DNA from: an uncultured Acidimicrobiales bacterium
Lineage (GTDB): Bacteria; Actinomycetota; Acidimicrobiia; Acidimicrobiales; SZUA-35
Reading direction: 5' to 3'
Length of the DNA stretch: 6,902 nucleotides
Assembly: GCA_938008925.1 (NCBI GenBank)
Contig: CALLIQ010000624.1
Span: forward strand, 1 to 6,902
How positions within the stretch are numbered: the stretch's first letter is position 1; every line of letters starts with the position of its first letter. A program made the position numbers and the translations under genes. The notes beneath the pieces were generated by a model. It worked only from the letters and a program-made list of their open reading frames with translations. It searched no databases and was not told the DNA's origin. Positions 6,596 through 6,902 of this stretch are shown here, in pieces.

Positions 6596-6902
6596 TCAGC
6601 CGCCTCGCAGAGCGCGGAATCGTCCGATGAACTCCGGCGACTCGCTGAAGCCGACCATGACCGAGCCTCGTGAGCCGCCGCCGTCGAGGTTCGACGTCCA
6701 GAAGTTCACACCCTCCGCCTCGCCGGCGCGTCCGATCACGTTCTCGTAGACGAGCTCGACGAACGCCCGGTTCGACAGCGCCCCGTAGCGCGCCGAGAAC
6801 TCTGGGCCTTCGGCGAAGGCTTGGCTGATCGATGCGAGCGGCTGCCCGGTCGATGTCCAGAACTGCAAGCCCTCGTCATCGGGCGCTCGAAGGAAGTAGG
6901 CC
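6596..6902 (-). CDS. DUF4214 domain protein, C-terminal fragment cut by window edge
   Basis: Reading leftward from the window edge gives 101 complete codons before the TGA at 6596-6598. The 5' end lies outside the window, and the frame continues upstream past the TTG at 6868, so that codon is not the real start. Two DUF4214-like units are visible. The first is a partial unit, YFLRAPDDEGLQFW followed by ISQAFAEGPEFSARYG. The second is FVELVYENVIGRAGEAEGVN, then FW and RGSVMVGFSESPEF, ending IGRFRALRGG. These domains commonly sit at the C-terminus of large exported proteins in actinobacteria and cyanobacteria; their function is poorly defined, with adhesion or surface-layer roles suggested. No signal peptide can be judged. 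The gene converges on the large regulator with 31 bases between stop codons, so the two are not cotranscribed. Confidence 0.85.
   Translation of the reverse strand, partial: AYFLRAPDDEGLQFWTSTGQPLASISQAFAEGPEFSARYGALSNRAFVELVYENVIGRAGEAEGVNFWTSNLDGGGSRGSVMVGFSESPEFIGRFRALRGG

Noticed and set aside
6596..6868. A complete 90-residue protein starting at the TTG at 6868
   Set aside because: DUF4214 similarity continues upstream in frame (YFLRAPDDEG) to the window edge, so this is an internal codon of a longer gene.

Overview
The window is GC-rich, and its long frames end their codons mostly in G or C. Its gene content points to a high-GC actinobacterium: a SARP-type regulator fused to a cyclase-like domain and an ATPase, an actinobacterial type of acyl-CoA carboxylase subunit, and a DUF4214 repeat protein. 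Ilumatobacter-like Acidimicrobiia would fit, but that placement is inferred from gene content only.

Layout: (1) 1-1657, minus strand, holds a probable two-gene unit. A small DUF1304 membrane protein (1657-1265) is followed 23 bases later by the beta (carboxyltransferase) subunit of an acyl-CoA carboxylase (1241-1), which runs off the left edge. (2) 1658-1775 is a 118-base divergent control region. It has a -10-like box facing each way and three 11-bp-spaced copies of GCAACC. (3) 1776-2438, plus strand, encodes a HAD-superfamily hydrolase. (4) 2439-2604 is a 166-base spacer with an inverted repeat, a hairpin and a candidate leaderless promoter. (5) 2605-6564, plus strand, encodes a 1319-residue regulator: OmpR-type winged helix, BTAD, degenerate class III cyclase homology domain, STAND/AAA-type ATPase and a long helical-repeat tail. 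(6) 6565-6595 is a short convergent spacer. (7) 6596-6902, minus strand, is the C-terminal end of a DUF4214 protein cut by the right edge.

How the parts may work together: the most interesting link is between regions 2 and 5. The repeats before the HAD gene have the geometry described for SARP operators: heptamers every 11 bp, the last one 8 bp before a -10-like hexamer. A SARP-family regulator is the next gene downstream. I infer that the large regulator may control the HAD gene, and perhaps the divergent DUF1304-carboxylase unit, in response to a ligand sensed by its ATPase, repeat or pseudo-cyclase domains. Nothing in the sequence proves this. No tRNA, rRNA, CRISPR array, insertion sequence or attachment site was recognised.
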